Positions 1 to 12,306 of a DNA stretch of 64,000 nucleotides are shown here, one piece after another (positions within the stretch are counted from its first letter, which is position 1; each line of letters starts with the position of its first letter). Source of the stretch: Cedecea neteri NBRC 105707 = ATCC 33855 (GTDB taxonomy: Bacteria; Pseudomonadota; Gammaproteobacteria; Enterobacterales; Enterobacteriaceae); NCBI RefSeq assembly GCF_001571265.1, contig NZ_BCTL01000006.1, positions 62,001 to 126,000 on the forward strand. The letters are read 5' to 3'. The notes below the pieces were generated by a model, which saw only the letters and a list, made by a program, of their open reading frames with translations, was not told where the DNA came from and did no database searches. The position numbers and the translations under genes are program-made.

Positions 1-1250
1 CCGAAGATGCGCACACTTCGCTGCGTCTGCACCGGAGAGGTTATACCTCAGCGTACCTGCGTATTCCGCAGGCTGCCGGGCTGGCAACGGAAAGCCTTTC
101 GGCACATATCGGGCAGCGTATTCGCTGGGCGCGGGGGATGACGCAGATATTCCGTCTCGACAACCCGTTCTTCGGCAAAGGGCTGAAGTTTGCCCAGCGG
201 CTCTGTTATGCCAACGCCATGTTCCACTTCCTGTCGGGGATACCGCGGCTTATCTTCCTGACGGCACCGCTGGCGTTCTTGCTGTTCCATGCCTATATCA
301 TTTACGCCCCGGCCATCATGATTGCGCTGTTTGTTTTGCCGCATATGATTCATGCCAGCCTGACTAACTCCAAAATTCAGGGCAAATATCGCCACTCGTT
401 CTGGAGCGAAATTTACGAAACGGTGCTGGCCTGGTACATCGCCCAGCCGACGCTGGTGGCATTGTTTAATCCGCACAAAGGGAAATTCAACGTGACCGCG
501 AAAGGCGGGCTGGTTGAAAACGAGTATGTGGATTGGGTCATCACGCGTCCGTACCTGATTTTAGTGCTGATTAACCTTCTGGGCGTTGCCTTCGGGGCAT
601 GGCGCTTCTTCTATGGCCCGGAAAACGAAGCGCTAACGGTGGTAGTGAGCCTGCTGTGGGTGTTCTACAACTTGATAATACTGGGCGGTGCAGTGGCCGT
701 TTCCGTTGAGAGTAAGCAGGTCCGGCGCGCGCATCGCGTTGAAATCGCCATGCCGGCAGCGCTGGCGCGTGAAGATGGTCACCTCTTCCCATGCACCGTA
801 CATGATTACTCCGATGGCGGGGTAGGGATCAAGATTCATGGCCCAACTCAAGTGCTGGAAGGGCAGAAAGTGAATCTGTTGCTGAAGCGCGGGGCGCAAG
901 AGTTCTACTTCCCGGCACAGGTCGTGAGGGTCTTTGGCGACGAAGTTGGCCTACAGCTGGCTCAGATGACCACCAAGCAACACATCGACTTTATTCAATG
1001 TACTTTTGCCCGCGCCGACACCTGGGCGCTGTGGCAAGACAGTTTCCCTGAGGATAAGCCGCTGGAAAGTCTGGTGGATATTCTCAAGCTTGGATTCCGG
1101 GGCTACCGGCACCTTGCGGAGTTCGCTCCACCGTCATTGAAGTTTGTTTTCCACGCGATCACCGTGCTGGTGGACTGGATTGTGTCGTTTATTCCGCACA
1201 GCCCGACGACCGAATCAGCAAAACGGCGGACCTTGTCTGCATTGGCTTAA
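1..1250 (+). CDS. bcsA: Cellulose synthase catalytic subunit BcsA, 3' part
   Basis: The reading frame is open from the first base, so the gene starts before the window; about 415 C-terminal residues are present. BcsA is the inner-membrane GT2 glycosyltransferase that polymerises UDP-glucose into cellulose and passes the chain through its own channel. The fragment opens with Glu-Asp of the TED motif and then carries the QRIRW (QxxRW) motif and several membrane segments. A PilZ domain follows: RRAHR (RxxxR) and DYSDGG are the c-di-GMP binding motifs, so activity should depend on c-di-GMP. It heads the bcsABZC series, but a 139-bp gap separates it from bcsB. Identity is very sure. Confidence 0.97.
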   Translation, partial: EDAHTSLRLHRRGYTSAYLRIPQAAGLATESLSAHIGQRIRWARGMTQIFRLDNPFFGKGLKFAQRLCYANAMFHFLSGIPRLIFLTAPLAFLLFHAYIIYAPAIMIALFVLPHMIHASLTNSKIQGKYRHSFWSEIYETVLAWYIAQPTLVALFNPHKGKFNVTAKGGLVENEYVDWVITRPYLILVLINLLGVAFGAWRFFYGPENEALTVVVSLLWVFYNLIILGGAVAVSVESKQVRRAHRVEIAMPAALAREDGHLFPCTVHDYSDGGVGIKIHGPTQVLEGQKVNLLLKRGAQEFYFPAQVVRVFGDEVGLQLAQMTTKQHIDFIQCTFARADTWALWQDSFPEDKPLESLVDILKLGFRGYRHLAEFAPPSLKFVFHAITVLVDWIVSFIPHSPTTESAKRRTLSALA

Positions 1251-1389
1251 CGAGATTGCTTATGAAAAGGGAAGAAGCGTGGTTTTTCCCTCTTTGTAGT
1301 CGGCAACTGAAATCACGAATTGATGTTCTCTGGTGTTTCTTCCTTCGCCTGAGGTTTATCAACAGCCTGATTAATTTGATGAAAACGCG

Positions 1390-3783
1390 ATGAAAAGAAA
1401 AATATCCTGGTTTTATGCAGCGGCGGTAGGTATCAGCGCCCTGCCTGTTACGGTGGCAAATTCGGCTGATACAACGCCGGCTCCGACGGTTCCTGCCGTG
1501 GCTACGGCAAATCAGGCAGTGATTACGCCTGCGCCGGGTGCAGCGGAGGCGGTGGTACCCGCCGCGCCTGCGGACAATGCGCCTACGGTTGGGCAAGTTT
1601 TACCGGGCGTTCAAGGTGCAAATGCGCCTATCGTCGCCGAAAATGTGCCTTCTCGCGATGTTAAGCTGAATTTCGCGCAAATTGCGCCCCCGCCGGGGAG
1701 CATGGTGCTGACCGGCGTGAACCCGAATGGCGGGGTGGAGTTTGGTATGCGCCGGGATGAAATCGTCTCGAAAGCGCTGCTGAACCTTGAATATACCCCT
1801 TCGCCTTCGCTGCTGCCGGTGCAGTCGCAGCTAAAAGTCTATCTCAACGACGAGCTGATGGGCGTTCTGCCGGTGACCAAAGAGCAACTGGGTAAAAAAA
1901 CCTTTGCACAGGTGCCGGTTGACCCGCTCTATATCACCGACTTTAACCGCGTGCGGCTGGAATTCGTCGGCCATTACCGCGACATCTGTGAAAACCCGGC
2001 CAGCACCACGCTGTGGATGGACGTCGGGCGTAGCAGCTCGCTGGCGCTGACCTACCAGCGTCTGCCGGTTCAAAACGATCTGTCGCATTTCCCGGTGCCT
2101 TTCTTCGATTCGCGTGACAATCGCCCGCTGACGCTGCCTGTCGTTTTTGCTGCCAGCCCGGATATTGAACAGCAGCGTGCCGCAGGGATTGTCGCTTCAT
2201 GGTTTGGTTCCCGTACCGCATGGCGCGGGCAGAACTTCCCGGTACTCTTTAACCAGTTGCCGACCAGCAACGGGATTGTGTTTGCGACAAACGATAAGCG
2301 TCCGGATTTTCTTCGGGACCATCCGGCCGTGCAGGCGCCAACCGTTGAGATGATGAGCCACCCGGATAATCCGTACGTCAAACTGCTGGTGGTGATGGGC
2401 CGTGATGATAAAGACCTTGTGCAGGCTGCAAAAGGCATCGCCCAGGGCAATATCCTGTTCCGCGGCAGCAGCGTTACCGTGGATGACGTGAAGCCCCTGC
2501 TGCCGCGCGAACCTTACGATGCGCCAAACTGGGTGAGAACAGACCGACCGGTAACCCTGGGCGAGATGAAAACTTACCAGGAGCAGCTGCAGTCCAGTGG
2601 CCAGGAGCCGAGTGCCATCAGCGTGACGATGAATCTGCCGCCTGACCTCTATCTGCTGCGCAGTAACGGCATCGATCTCAATCTGAAGTATCGTTACACC
2701 GCGCCGGCGATGAAAGACAGCTCGCGTATGGACATTAGCCTGAACAACCAGTTCCTGCAGTCGTTCAACCTGACGCCGAGCGAAGAGAATAATAAGCTGC
2801 TGCTGCGCCTGCCGGTGCTGCAAGGCCTGCTGGACGGCAAAACGGATGTGGCGATCCCTGCGCTGCGTCTGGGCGCGGCCAACCAGCTGCGTTTTGACTT
2901 CTCATATATGAACCCGATGCCTGGCGGTTCGCTTGAGAACTGTATTACCTACCAGCCAATTCAAAACCACGTTGTGGTGGAAGACGAGTCCACCATCGAC
3001 TTCTCAAACTATCACCACTTTATTGCCATGCCGGATTTGCGTACCTTCGCGAATGCGGGCTTCCCGTTCAGCCGCATGGCCGACCTTTCACAAACTATTG
3101 TGGTGGTCAGCAAGGAACCTAAACCCGCTCAGGTAACCGCGCTGCTGGATGCGCTGGGCACCATTGGCTCGCAAACCGGCTTCCCGGCGTTGAGCGTTAA
3201 TTTAACGGATGATGGCAGCACCATTCAGGGCAAAGATGCGGACATCATGATCATCGGCACTATTCCGCCAACGATGAAAGATGACAAACGCATCGATCTC
3301 CTGGTTGATGCGGCCCAAAGCTGGGTGAAAACCCCGGTTCGCCAGACCCCGCTGCTGAACAGCGTTTCCGATCCAAAAGATCGCGCGGCGGATACGCAAA
3401 CGGCGATCACTTCCCAGGGTGCGATGGCCGCCATTGTGGGCTTCCAGTCGCCGTATAACGACCAGCGTAGCATCCTTGCTTTACTGGCCGACAGCCCGCG
3501 AGGTTACGAGCTGTTAAACAATGCGCTCAACGACAGCGGCAAACGGGCGGCGATCTCTGGCTCGGTAGCGGTGATTCGTGAATCTGGTGTCGATAGCCTG
3601 CGCGTCGGTGATATTTACTATGTTGGTCATCTGCCGTGGTTCGAGCGGATTTGGTACGCGCTGTCGAATCATCCGGTTCTGCTGGCTATCTTCGCCGCGA
3701 TAAGCGTTGTGCTGCTGGCCTGGGTGCTATGGCGTATCCTGCGCATTATTAGCCGCCGCCGTATCGATCCGGAAGACGAGTAA
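1390..3783 (+). CDS. bcsB: Cyclic-di-GMP-binding cellulose synthase regulatory subunit BcsB
   Basis: This is the periplasmic partner of BcsA, anchored by one C-terminal helix, which guides the glucan chain through the periplasm. The 797-residue product has an N-terminal signal peptide, then an Ala/Pro/Val-rich linker (about residues 25-85), then the conserved body that includes the run [20 protein letters not shown], and a C-terminal membrane segment around residues 765-787 followed by RRRIDPEDE. The linker is richer in Ala/Pro than in E. coli. The ATG at 1390 starts a peptide matching the E. coli N terminus (MKRK). No strong Shine-Dalgarno is seen. A four-codon frame (ATG at 1380, Met-Lys-Thr-Arg-stop) overlaps the start and may couple initiation. 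Confidence 0.96.
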   Translation: MKRKISWFYAAAVGISALPVTVANSADTTPAPTVPAVATANQAVITPAPGAAEAVVPAAPADNAPTVGQVLPGVQGANAPIVAENVPSRDVKLNFAQIAPPPGSMVLTGVNPNGGVEFGMRRDEIVSKALLNLEYTPSPSLLPVQSQLKVYLNDELMGVLPVTKEQLGKKTFAQVPVDPLYITDFNRVRLEFVGHYRDICENPASTTLWMDVGRSSSLALTYQRLPVQNDLSHFPVPFFDSRDNRPLTLPVVFAASPDIEQQRAAGIVASWFGSRTAWRGQNFPVLFNQLPTSNGIVFATNDKRPDFLRDHPAVQAPTVEMMSHPDNPYVKLLVVMGRDDKDLVQAAKGIAQGNILFRGSSVTVDDVKPLLPREPYDAPNWVRTDRPVTLGEMKTYQEQLQSSGQEPSAISVTMNLPPDLYLLRSNGIDLNLKYRYTAPAMKDSSRMDISLNNQFLQSFNLTPSEENNKLLLRLPVLQGLLDGKTDVAIPALRLGAANQLRFDFSYMNPMPGGSLENCITYQPIQNHVVVEDESTIDFSNYHHFIAMPDLRTFANAGFPFSRMADLSQTIVVVSKEPKPAQVTALLDALGTIGSQTGFPALSVNLTDDGSTIQGKDADIMIIGTIPPTMKDDKRIDLLVDAAQSWVKTPVRQTPLLNSVSDPKDRAADTQTAITSQGAMAAIVGFQSPYNDQRSILALLADSPRGYELLNNALNDSGKRAAISGSVAVIRESGVDSLRVGDIYYVGHLPWFERIWYALSNHPVLLAIFAAISVVLLAWVLWRILRIISRRRIDPEDE

Positions 3784-3785
3784 TT

Positions 3786-4895
3786 GTGATGAAGGTCGGC
3801 ACCGTACTGCTGATGGTCGGGCTGATGCTGACAACCGTTTCCGGGCAGGCCGCCTGTAGCTGGCCTGCCTGGGAGCAGTTTAAAGCAAGCTATATCAGCG
3901 ACCAGGGGCGGGTGATCGATCCCAGCGATGAGCGAAAAATCACCACCTCGGAAGGGCAGAGTTATGCGCTTTTCTTTGCCCTGGTAGACAACGATCGGGC
4001 GATGTTCGACAAGCTGCTGGGCTGGACGGAAAACAACCTCGCTCAGGGGGCGCTCAAAGATCACCTTCCCGCCTGGCTGTGGGGCAAAAACGACAAAGAC
4101 GAGTGGACGATTTTAGACAGCAACTCCGCTTCCGATGCCGATATGTGGATAGTCTGGAGCCTGCTTGAAGCGGGCCGTCTGTGGCATGAGCCTGCCTATA
4201 AGCGCCTCGGCGAACAGTTGTTAAAGCGCGTAGCGAAAGAGGAAGTGATTAAAATCCCCGGACTGGGCTTTTCGCTGTTGCCGGGACGAGTGGGCTTTAA
4301 TCATTCCCCTGACTGGCGCCTGAATCCAAGCTACCTCCCCCCGCAGGTACTGCAGCGAATGGTGCGTTACCGCGGCCCCTGGTCGGCCATGCAGGTGGCA
4401 AACCAAAGATTACTGCTTGAAACCGCGCCCAAAGGGTTTTCACCAAACTGGGCTGACTGGCGTGAAGGCAAGGGCTGGCAGTTTCAGACCGACGATGCCC
4501 GCAACGGCAGCTATGACTCGATACGTGTCTACATGTGGATTGGCATGATGGCCGACGACTCGCCACACAAAGCCGCGCTGCTAAAAGCCTTCCAGCCAAT
4601 GGCGGACATCACCATCAAACAAGGTTTGCCGCCGGAAAAAGTTGATGTGCAAACCGGCAGCGTTCAGGGCACGGGGCCGGTGGGATTCTCCGCCGCCATG
4701 CTGCCCTTTTTACAGGATAGCGAAGCACGGGACGTGCAGCGTCAGCGGGTTAAAGATAATTTCCCCCAGGCAGACGCCTATTACAGCTATGTTTTAACGC
4801 TCTTTGGTCAGGGATGGGATCAAAATCGTTTTCGCTTCAATTCTCTGGGTGAATTAATCCCGAGCTGGGGTCAGGTATGCGCAAGTTCTCATTAA
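3786..4895 (+). CDS. bcsZ: Endo-1,4-beta-glucanase BcsZ (GH8 cellulase)
   Basis: Periplasmic family-8 glycoside hydrolase that cuts beta-1,4-glucan during cellulose secretion. The N terminus is a signal peptide (hydrophobic core, cleavage near SGQA/ACSW). The proposed acid Glu lies in TTSEGQSY (about residue 55) and the Asp in [10 protein letters not shown] (about 243); both are intact. Length (369) matches the family. GTG at 3786 and ATG at 3789 are both possible starts, and the difference is one residue. The gene sits 2 bp after bcsB, and its last 19 bases overlap bcsC, so the three are translationally linked. Confidence 0.95.
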   Translation: MMKVGTVLLMVGLMLTTVSGQAACSWPAWEQFKASYISDQGRVIDPSDERKITTSEGQSYALFFALVDNDRAMFDKLLGWTENNLAQGALKDHLPAWLWGKNDKDEWTILDSNSASDADMWIVWSLLEAGRLWHEPAYKRLGEQLLKRVAKEEVIKIPGLGFSLLPGRVGFNHSPDWRLNPSYLPPQVLQRMVRYRGPWSAMQVANQRLLLETAPKGFSPNWADWREGKGWQFQTDDARNGSYDSIRVYMWIGMMADDSPHKAALLKAFQPMADITIKQGLPPEKVDVQTGSVQGTGPVGFSAAMLPFLQDSEARDVQRQRVKDNFPQADAYYSYVLTLFGQGWDQNRFRFNSLGELIPSWGQVCASSH

Positions 4896-7800
4896 GTTTA
4901 GTCACTCTCTCATTGGGCATGGCGCTGATGCCGATGGCTCAGGCCGCATTGACGCCTCAGCAGCAGCTGCTGGAGCAGGTGAGGATGGGTGAGGCCAGCA
5001 AGCGCGAAGATATCGTGCGGCAGTCGTTGTCCAGGCTGGAGCTGATGGCCCCGGACGATCCGGACGTGATTGCGGCCCGAATGCGCTACCTGCTGCGACA
5101 GGGTGATAACGCCGGGGCGAAAGCACAGCTTGAACGGCTGGCAAAACTGGCCCCCGGCTCCGCCGAGTATAAACAGTCTCAGGCCACGTTAATGCTGACC
5201 GGTGCGGACGGCCGCCAACAGCTGCAGCAGGCCCGTTTATTCGCGGCCAGCGGGCACACCGAGCAGGCTATTGCCGCCTATGAAAAGTTGTTTGACGGCA
5301 ATCCGCCTGAAGGGGACTTAGCGATGGAATACTGGATGCTGATGGCGAAGCGCCCGGCAACCACGAACCAAGCGATCGATAAACTGAAAGCGCTGGATGC
5401 CGCTGCGCCGGGGAACGGTGAACTGCGTGGCAATCTGGCGCGGCTGATGTTTGCCAACGGCCGCAGCGCGGAGGCATATCAGGTGCTTGAGCAAATGGCG
5501 AAATCCAACGGCAGCCGGGAAGACGCGGCGGCTTTATGGTATGGCCAAATCAGCAACTTACCGACAGGACCACAAAGCGTCGCGGCCCTGCAGCGTTTTC
5601 TTAATGTCTTCACCGAAGGCGATACGGTAGCCACCGCGCGTGACAGGCTTGCGCAGCAGCAAAAACAGTTGTCTGACCCGGCTTTCCTCGCCCGGGCTAA
5701 AGGTCTGGAAGACGTGGGCGGTGGGCGTGGGAACCAGGCCATTCCGCAGCTGAAAGAAGCGTTAAGCTCGAAGCAAAACGACAGCGAAGTGGTCGGTGCG
5801 CTGGGGCAGGCTTATTCTCAGCAAGGGAAACGCGCCCTCGCGGTACAGCAGTTCGAGAAAGCCATTCAGATGGACCCGCAAAGCGATAACCGGGGCAAGT
5901 GGGACAGTTTATTAAAAACCAACCGCTACTGGCTGCTGATTGAACAAGGTGATGCTCAGCTCAAAGCCAATAATCCGGATGCCGCGCTGCAGAAGTACCA
6001 GCAGGCGCAGAGAATTGATAATACCGATAGCTACGCGGTGCTGGGCTTTGGCGATGTTGCCGTTGCCAAAAAAGATGATGTCAGCGCGGAACGTTATTAT
6101 CAGCAAGCGCTGCGCATGGATCGTGGCAACAGCAATGCGATTCGTGGGCTGGCGAACGTCTATCGCCGCCAGTCGCCAGAGCGTGCAACGGCCTACATTC
6201 AGAGCCTTTCTGTCAGCCAACGCAAAAGTATTGATGATATCGAACGTAGCCTGGCCGGTGAGCGTCTGGAGCAGCAGGCTACCGCGCTGGAAAGCCAGGG
6301 CCAGTGGGCAAAAGCGGCAGAGATTCAGCGCCAGCGTCTTAAGCTTGATCCCGACAGCGTGTGGATAACCTACCGTCTGTCTAACGATCTGTATGCCGCC
6401 GGAAAACACGGTGAGGCGGACAGCCTGATGCGCGGTCTTGCCCAGCGCAAGCCGGGCGATCCGGAGCAGGTCTTCGCTTACGGTCTTTATCTCTCAGGCA
6501 ATAACCATGATGCGGCGGCGCTAAGCCACCTCAATACGCTGCCAAAAGCGCAGTGGACCGACAATATTCATGAACTTGCAGACCGGCTGCAGTTTAACGA
6601 AGTGATGCAAACGGCTAACCGACTGCGGGACGGCGGCAAAGAAAAAGACGCCATTGCGCTGCTTCAGCAGCAGACGCCGTCCGATCGCGTAGACTTAACG
6701 CTGGCCGACTGGGCCGCCGAACGCGGTGACCGCAGCATGGCGAAATCGCAATACCAGAAAGTCCTGCAGCGCTCACCGGGTAACGAAGATGCGCTGTTAG
6801 GATTAACCAAGGTGTTGATTGCCGAGGGGGACAAACCTCAGGCTCGCGATCTGCTGGCTAAGCTGCAGACAGCGCCAGCGGGTGAAACACCGTCCATCAA
6901 TACTCAACGCCGCGTCGCGAACGCCTGGGCCGCCCTGGGCGATAACGAGAAAGCCGCGCAAACCTACGCGCCGATTCTGGTCGCGGCGAAAAGCCAGCCG
7001 CCGTCGATGGAAAGCGCGCTGGTGATGCGTGATGCCGCGCGTTTCCAGGCCGCAAGCGGCCAGCCACAGCAGGCGCTGGAGACTTACAAAGACGCTATGG
7101 TCTCCTCGGGCGTTACCCAGCAGCGCCCGCAGGATAACGACACCTTCACTCGCCTGACCCGCAACGATGAGAAAGACGACTGGCTGAAGCGCGGCGTGCG
7201 CAGCGATGCCGCCGATCTATACCGCCAGCAGGATGTGAACGTGACGCTCGACCACGAATACTGGGGCTCAAGCGGCACGCCGGGTTACTCCGATCTGAAA
7301 GCGCATACCACGATGCTGCAAGTGGACGCTCCGCTCAGCGACGGGCGTATGTGGTTCCGGACCGATATGGTGAATATGGATGCGGGCTCGTTCAAAGATA
7401 GCGGGGCGGGCTACAACGAGCGCTGGGGCACCTGTGCGGAGCACAACTGTTTCGGCAGCACAAAACAGCGTGGCAATGGCGCAAGCCTGGCCGTTGGCTG
7501 GAAAAATGATACGTGGCAGACGGATATCGGCACGACGCCGCTGGGCTTTGACGTGGTTGATGTCGTGGGCGGCGTTAGCTACAGCAACGATCTCGGGCCA
7601 ATTGGCTACACCGTCAATGCACATCGACGCCCAATCTCCAGCTCCCTGCTTTCCTTCGGCGGGCAGCGGGATCCTAATACCAATACCGTGTGGGGCGGCG
7701 TTCGCGCAACCGGCGGTGGCGTTAGCCTGAGCTACGACAAGGGTGAAGCTAACGGCGTCTGGTCCAGCCTGAGCGCAGACACGCTGACCGGTAAAAACGT

Positions 7801-8374
7801 GGCCGATAACTGGCGCGTGCGCTGGATGACGGGCTATTACTACAAGCTGATTAACGAGAATAACCAGCGGTTAACCGTGGGCCTTACCAACATGGTCTGG
7901 CACTACGAAAAAGACCTCAGCGATTACTTCCTTGGCCAGGGCGGCTATTACAGTCCGCAAAAATATGTGTCGTTTGCCGTGCCGGTCATCTGGCGTAAAC
8001 GTACGGAGAACTGGTCCTGGGAATTGGGCGCTTCTGGCTCCTGGTCCTACTCCCACAGCAATGCGGGCCAGCGCTATCCGCTGCGTAACCTCGTGCCAAA
8101 TAACCTGAATGATTACCCGGACGATCCGGGGGGTTATCCGGACCGCAACGATCCTACCTCGGCCAGCAGCAGTAACGGCTTCGGTTATACGGCCAGAGCG
8201 CTGGTAGAGCGCCGGATCAGTTCGCACTGGTCAATCGGCGCCGGAATTGATATTCAGCAGGCCAAGGACTACACCCCAAGCCATGCGCTGATTTTCGTGC
8301 GCTACTCTATGGCGGGCTGGCAGGGTGATATGGACATGCCGCCTCAGCCGCTGGTGCCTTATGCTGACTTCTGA
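4877..8374 (+). CDS. bcsC: Cellulose synthase outer-membrane subunit BcsC
   Basis: Exports the cellulose chain across the outer membrane. The 1165-residue protein has a signal peptide (about residues 1-23, ending QA/A), a long alpha-helical TPR scaffold to about residue 780 (repeats such as '[20 protein letters not shown]'), and a C-terminal beta-barrel of about 375 residues ending in an aromatic Phe, as expected for Bam-dependent insertion. E. coli BcsC is of almost the same length. It overlaps the end of bcsZ. A rho-independent terminator follows at 8391-8410, so this is the last gene of the bcs transcript. Confidence 0.96.
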   Translation: MRKFSLSLVTLSLGMALMPMAQAALTPQQQLLEQVRMGEASKREDIVRQSLSRLELMAPDDPDVIAARMRYLLRQGDNAGAKAQLERLAKLAPGSAEYKQSQATLMLTGADGRQQLQQARLFAASGHTEQAIAAYEKLFDGNPPEGDLAMEYWMLMAKRPATTNQAIDKLKALDAAAPGNGELRGNLARLMFANGRSAEAYQVLEQMAKSNGSREDAAALWYGQISNLPTGPQSVAALQRFLNVFTEGDTVATARDRLAQQQKQLSDPAFLARAKGLEDVGGGRGNQAIPQLKEALSSKQNDSEVVGALGQAYSQQGKRALAVQQFEKAIQMDPQSDNRGKWDSLLKTNRYWLLIEQGDAQLKANNPDAALQKYQQAQRIDNTDSYAVLGFGDVAVAKKDDVSAERYYQQALRMDRGNSNAIRGLANVYRRQSPERATAYIQSLSVSQRKSIDDIERSLAGERLEQQATALESQGQWAKAAEIQRQRLKLDPDSVWITYRLSNDLYAAGKHGEADSLMRGLAQRKPGDPEQVFAYGLYLSGNNHDAAALSHLNTLPKAQWTDNIHELADRLQFNEVMQTANRLRDGGKEKDAIALLQQQTPSDRVDLTLADWAAERGDRSMAKSQYQKVLQRSPGNEDALLGLTKVLIAEGDKPQARDLLAKLQTAPAGETPSINTQRRVANAWAALGDNEKAAQTYAPILVAAKSQPPSMESALVMRDAARFQAASGQPQQALETYKDAMVSSGVTQQRPQDNDTFTRLTRNDEKDDWLKRGVRSDAADLYRQQDVNVTLDHEYWGSSGTPGYSDLKAHTTMLQVDAPLSDGRMWFRTDMVNMDAGSFKDSGAGYNERWGTCAEHNCFGSTKQRGNGASLAVGWKNDTWQTDIGTTPLGFDVVDVVGGVSYSNDLGPIGYTVNAHRRPISSSLLSFGGQRDPNTNTVWGGVRATGGGVSLSYDKGEANGVWSSLSADTLTGKNVADNWRVRWMTGYYYKLINENNQRLTVGLTNMVWHYEKDLSDYFLGQGGYYSPQKYVSFAVPVIWRKRTENWSWELGASGSWSYSHSNAGQRYPLRNLVPNNLNDYPDDPGGYPDRNDPTSASSSNGFGYTARALVERRISSHWSIGAGIDIQQAKDYTPSHALIFVRYSMAGWQGDMDMPPQPLVPYADF

Positions 8375-8390
8375 TCGGCTGTGATGTAAG

Positions 8391-8418
8391 ACGGCGGGTT
8401 AGCCCGCCGTTTGCGTCT
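8391..8418 (+). terminator. Terminator after bcsC
   Basis: Perfect 8-bp stem ACGGCGGG / CCCGCCGT (8391-8398, 8403-8410) with a TTAG loop, followed by TTGCGTCTTTT. It ends the bcs operon before pdeK. Confidence 0.8.
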
Positions 8419-8576
8419 TTTCGCTCAGAATTCGGCGCAAATTTGCCCATATAAGCAGAATTACCCGATTCTCCTGGGGTAAGGATTAAAAAGGGTGGCA
8501 ATGCAGTATACTCTGCGGGCGTAAGAATATCCTGATGCCGGGCGTGGCGCAGGTTAAGCAAAAGCGGAGAGTCAGT

Positions 8577-10562
8577 TTGCGAGTCAGTCGTTCCCTAACG
8601 ATAAAACAGATGGCTATGGTGTCAGCCGTGGCCCTGGTGTTTATTTTTATTTTTATCGTCATTCAGCTGTTCCATTTTGTGCAGCAAAATCGCTACGACA
8701 CCGCCACACAAATGGAGAAAATCGCCCACTCCGTGCGTCTTCCGCTGTCTGAGGCCATTTTGCGTGCCGACATTCCGCAGGCTGAGGCCATTCTTCACCA
8801 GATCCAACCCTCGGGCATCATCAGCCGCGCTGATGTCGTGCTGCCAAACCAGTTCCAGGCGCTTCGCATTAGCTTTATGCCGGAGCACCAAATCCCGATG
8901 CTCATCACCCGCGTGTTTGAGCTGCCGGTGCAAATTTCCCTGCCGCTTTACTCTCTGGAGCGTCCGGCAAACCCGCAGCCGCTGGCTTATCTGGTGTTAC
9001 AGGCTGATTCCTGGCGCATGTACCGCATTATCGTCAGCACGATTTCTACCCTGCTGACCACCTATTTGCTGCTGGCGTTGATTCTGACCGTGGCGATCAG
9101 CTGGTGTATTAACCGGCTGGTGGTGCATCCGATCCGTAAGATTAGCCGCGAGCTGGATGGCCTTAATCCTCAGCAAGCGGGCGAGCATCAGCTTACGCTG
9201 CCACCGCTGCATCATGACGATGAGATTGGCATGCTGGTGCGTAGCTATAACCGCAATCAGCAGATTACCCAGCGTCTGCAGCAGCAAATGAATTCGTTGA
9301 GCACCCACAACCCGGTCTCGGAGCTGCCGAACAAGGCGCTGCTGATGGCGCTGATTGAACAGATGGTGGCGAACGATAAGCACGGTGCGTTAATGCTGAT
9401 CGGCAGCGAAACGCTGCAGGATGCGGCCGGGGTGCTCAATGACGAACAGCGTGAGATGCTGCTGCTGACGCTGGTCGAGAAAGTTAAGCCCGTGTTGCCG
9501 ACCAATGCGGTGCTGGCCCAGCTTAGCCAGAATGATTTTGGGCTGCTGCTCTATGGCGTCAGCGACCCGTGGTATGCCATGACGCTGGCGCAGAAAATCA
9601 TGGAAACGCTCAATGCCCGTTTGCCGGTTCAGGCATTGCAGCTGAAACCGACCGCCAGCATCGGCATTGCGATGTTCAAGGGGGAGCTCAGCGCAGAACA
9701 GCTTTATCGCCGCGCGGCTTCGGCAACGCTTTCGGCTCGCCGCTGCGGGAAAAATCAAATTCAGTTCTTCGACCCCGATCAAATGGAAAAAGCCCAGCGC
9801 CGCCTGACCGAAGAGCACGATATTTTGAACGCGCTTGAGAAGCATCATTTTGCCGTCTGGCTGCAGCCTCAGGTGGATATGCGAGATGGAAGCGTAGTCA
9901 GTGCCGAAGTCCTGCTGCGCCAGCGCCAGCAGGACGGTAGCTGGAGTCTGCCGGAAGGGTTGATTGAGCGTATCGAGGCCTGCGGGTTGATGATTACCGT
10001 TGGCAATTGGATCCTTGAAGAGTCCTGCCGCACCCTGTCAGCCTGGCAAAGCCGGGGCATTACGCTGCCGCTGTGCGTCAATCTCTCCGCGCTCCAATTG
10101 CTGCACGAAGCAATGGTGCCTTCACTGCTAGAGCTACTCGGGCGTTACAGAATCCAGCCCGGCACGCTGATTCTTGAAGTGACCGAAAGTCGCCGCATTG
10201 AAGATCCGCAGGCGGCGGTCAATATTCTGCGGCCGCTTCGTCAGGCCGGAGTGCGCATTGCCCTGGATGATTTTGGCATGGGCTACGCCAGCCTTCATCA
10301 CCTGCATCATATGAAAGCGCTGCCGATTGACGTGTTGAAGATAGACAAAAGTTTTATCGAAGGGCTACCGGAAGACAACGCGATGGTTAGCGTGATTATC
10401 GCGATGGCCAAAGCCCTGGATCTGAAAGTGGTGGCGGAGGGCGTGGAGCAAGAAGCCCAGCGCGAGTGGCTAGTGCAGCAGGGCGTTATCTACGCCCAGG
10501 GCTTCCTGTATGCCAAAGCACGCACTCTTGAGCAGTTTGAACGTGAATTTCTTACTGCATAA
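8577..10562 (+). CDS. pdeK: HAMP-GGDEF-EAL cyclic-di-GMP phosphodiesterase PdeK (YhjK)
   Basis: Inner-membrane c-di-GMP phosphodiesterase encoded next to the cellulose operon. Order of parts: membrane helix (about 10-30), periplasmic domain, second helix (about 155-180), HAMP linker, degenerate GGDEF (the signature position reads [10 protein letters not shown], so no cyclase activity is expected), then EAL. The EAL motif reads AEVLLR, with ESRR and DDFGMG (consensus DDFGTG) further on. Start: an ATG at 8535 has no clear ribosome site, while TTG at 8577 lies 7 bases after GCGGAGA and gives the E. coli-like N terminus [10 protein letters not shown], so I place the start there (661 residues). 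Whether it lowers c-di-GMP to restrain BcsA is inference. Confidence 0.92.
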   Translation: MRVSRSLTIKQMAMVSAVALVFIFIFIVIQLFHFVQQNRYDTATQMEKIAHSVRLPLSEAILRADIPQAEAILHQIQPSGIISRADVVLPNQFQALRISFMPEHQIPMLITRVFELPVQISLPLYSLERPANPQPLAYLVLQADSWRMYRIIVSTISTLLTTYLLLALILTVAISWCINRLVVHPIRKISRELDGLNPQQAGEHQLTLPPLHHDDEIGMLVRSYNRNQQITQRLQQQMNSLSTHNPVSELPNKALLMALIEQMVANDKHGALMLIGSETLQDAAGVLNDEQREMLLLTLVEKVKPVLPTNAVLAQLSQNDFGLLLYGVSDPWYAMTLAQKIMETLNARLPVQALQLKPTASIGIAMFKGELSAEQLYRRAASATLSARRCGKNQIQFFDPDQMEKAQRRLTEEHDILNALEKHHFAVWLQPQVDMRDGSVVSAEVLLRQRQQDGSWSLPEGLIERIEACGLMITVGNWILEESCRTLSAWQSRGITLPLCVNLSALQLLHEAMVPSLLELLGRYRIQPGTLILEVTESRRIEDPQAAVNILRPLRQAGVRIALDDFGMGYASLHHLHHMKALPIDVLKIDKSFIEGLPEDNAMVSVIIAMAKALDLKVVAEGVEQEAQREWLVQQGVIYAQGFLYAKARTLEQFEREFLTA

Positions 10563-10680
10563 ATGAAAAACAATAGTTACAAATGTTACGAGCTGGATCG
10601 GTTCAGTTCAAGTTTTTAACAATCCCGTTAACAAAATCGATCCACGCCACTTCTGCGTTTTTTTTAGGGTGCTATGTTGA

Positions 10681-12030
<1,350 letters not shown>

Positions 12031-12041
12031 TCCGACCAATT

Positions 12042-12070
12042 GCCCACAGCGACTTGCCCTCGCTGTGGGC
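12042..12070 (+). terminator. Strong hairpin downstream of dctA
   Basis: Perfect 10-bp stem GCCCACAGCG / CGCTGTGGGC (12042-12051, 12061-12070), 9-nt loop, starting 11 bp after the dctA stop. There is no T-tract, so it may be a 3' stabiliser or a weak terminator. Confidence 0.55.
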
Positions 12071-12092
12071 GACTCTGCATAATCCCCCTAAT

Positions 12093-12158
12093 ACCCGTCA
12101 TACTTCAGACTGCAGATGCGCTAATTGTCGCCTGCCTGCAGCTCGAATTATTTAGGGT
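12093..12158. repeat. Enterobacterial intergenic inverted-repeat element
   Basis: An imperfect palindrome of about 65 bp. The left arm begins ACCCGTCATACTTCAG and reaches CTGCAG; the right arm begins CTGCAG and ends GAATTATTTAGGGT. The arms agree at ACCC, ATA, TTC and CTGCAG. Similar elements are common between genes in Enterobacteriaceae (recalled, not searched). It lies between the dctA hairpin and the yhjJ promoter region. A further 9-bp inverted repeat, GTGACGTTT / AAACGTCAC, occurs at 12187-12195 and 12235-12243. Confidence 0.5.
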
Positions 12159-12306
12159 CTTTATTCTCTATTTTTCACTTTCTTACGTGACGTTTTCGTA
12201 GAAATGCGGTCAAACGGATTGGTGAAACGTCACCTATGTCGGTCTGCGGACGTCGAATGCCGCGCCGATGTGCTACTTTTAACCAGGATTGTTTTTAGGG
12301 GTTCAC

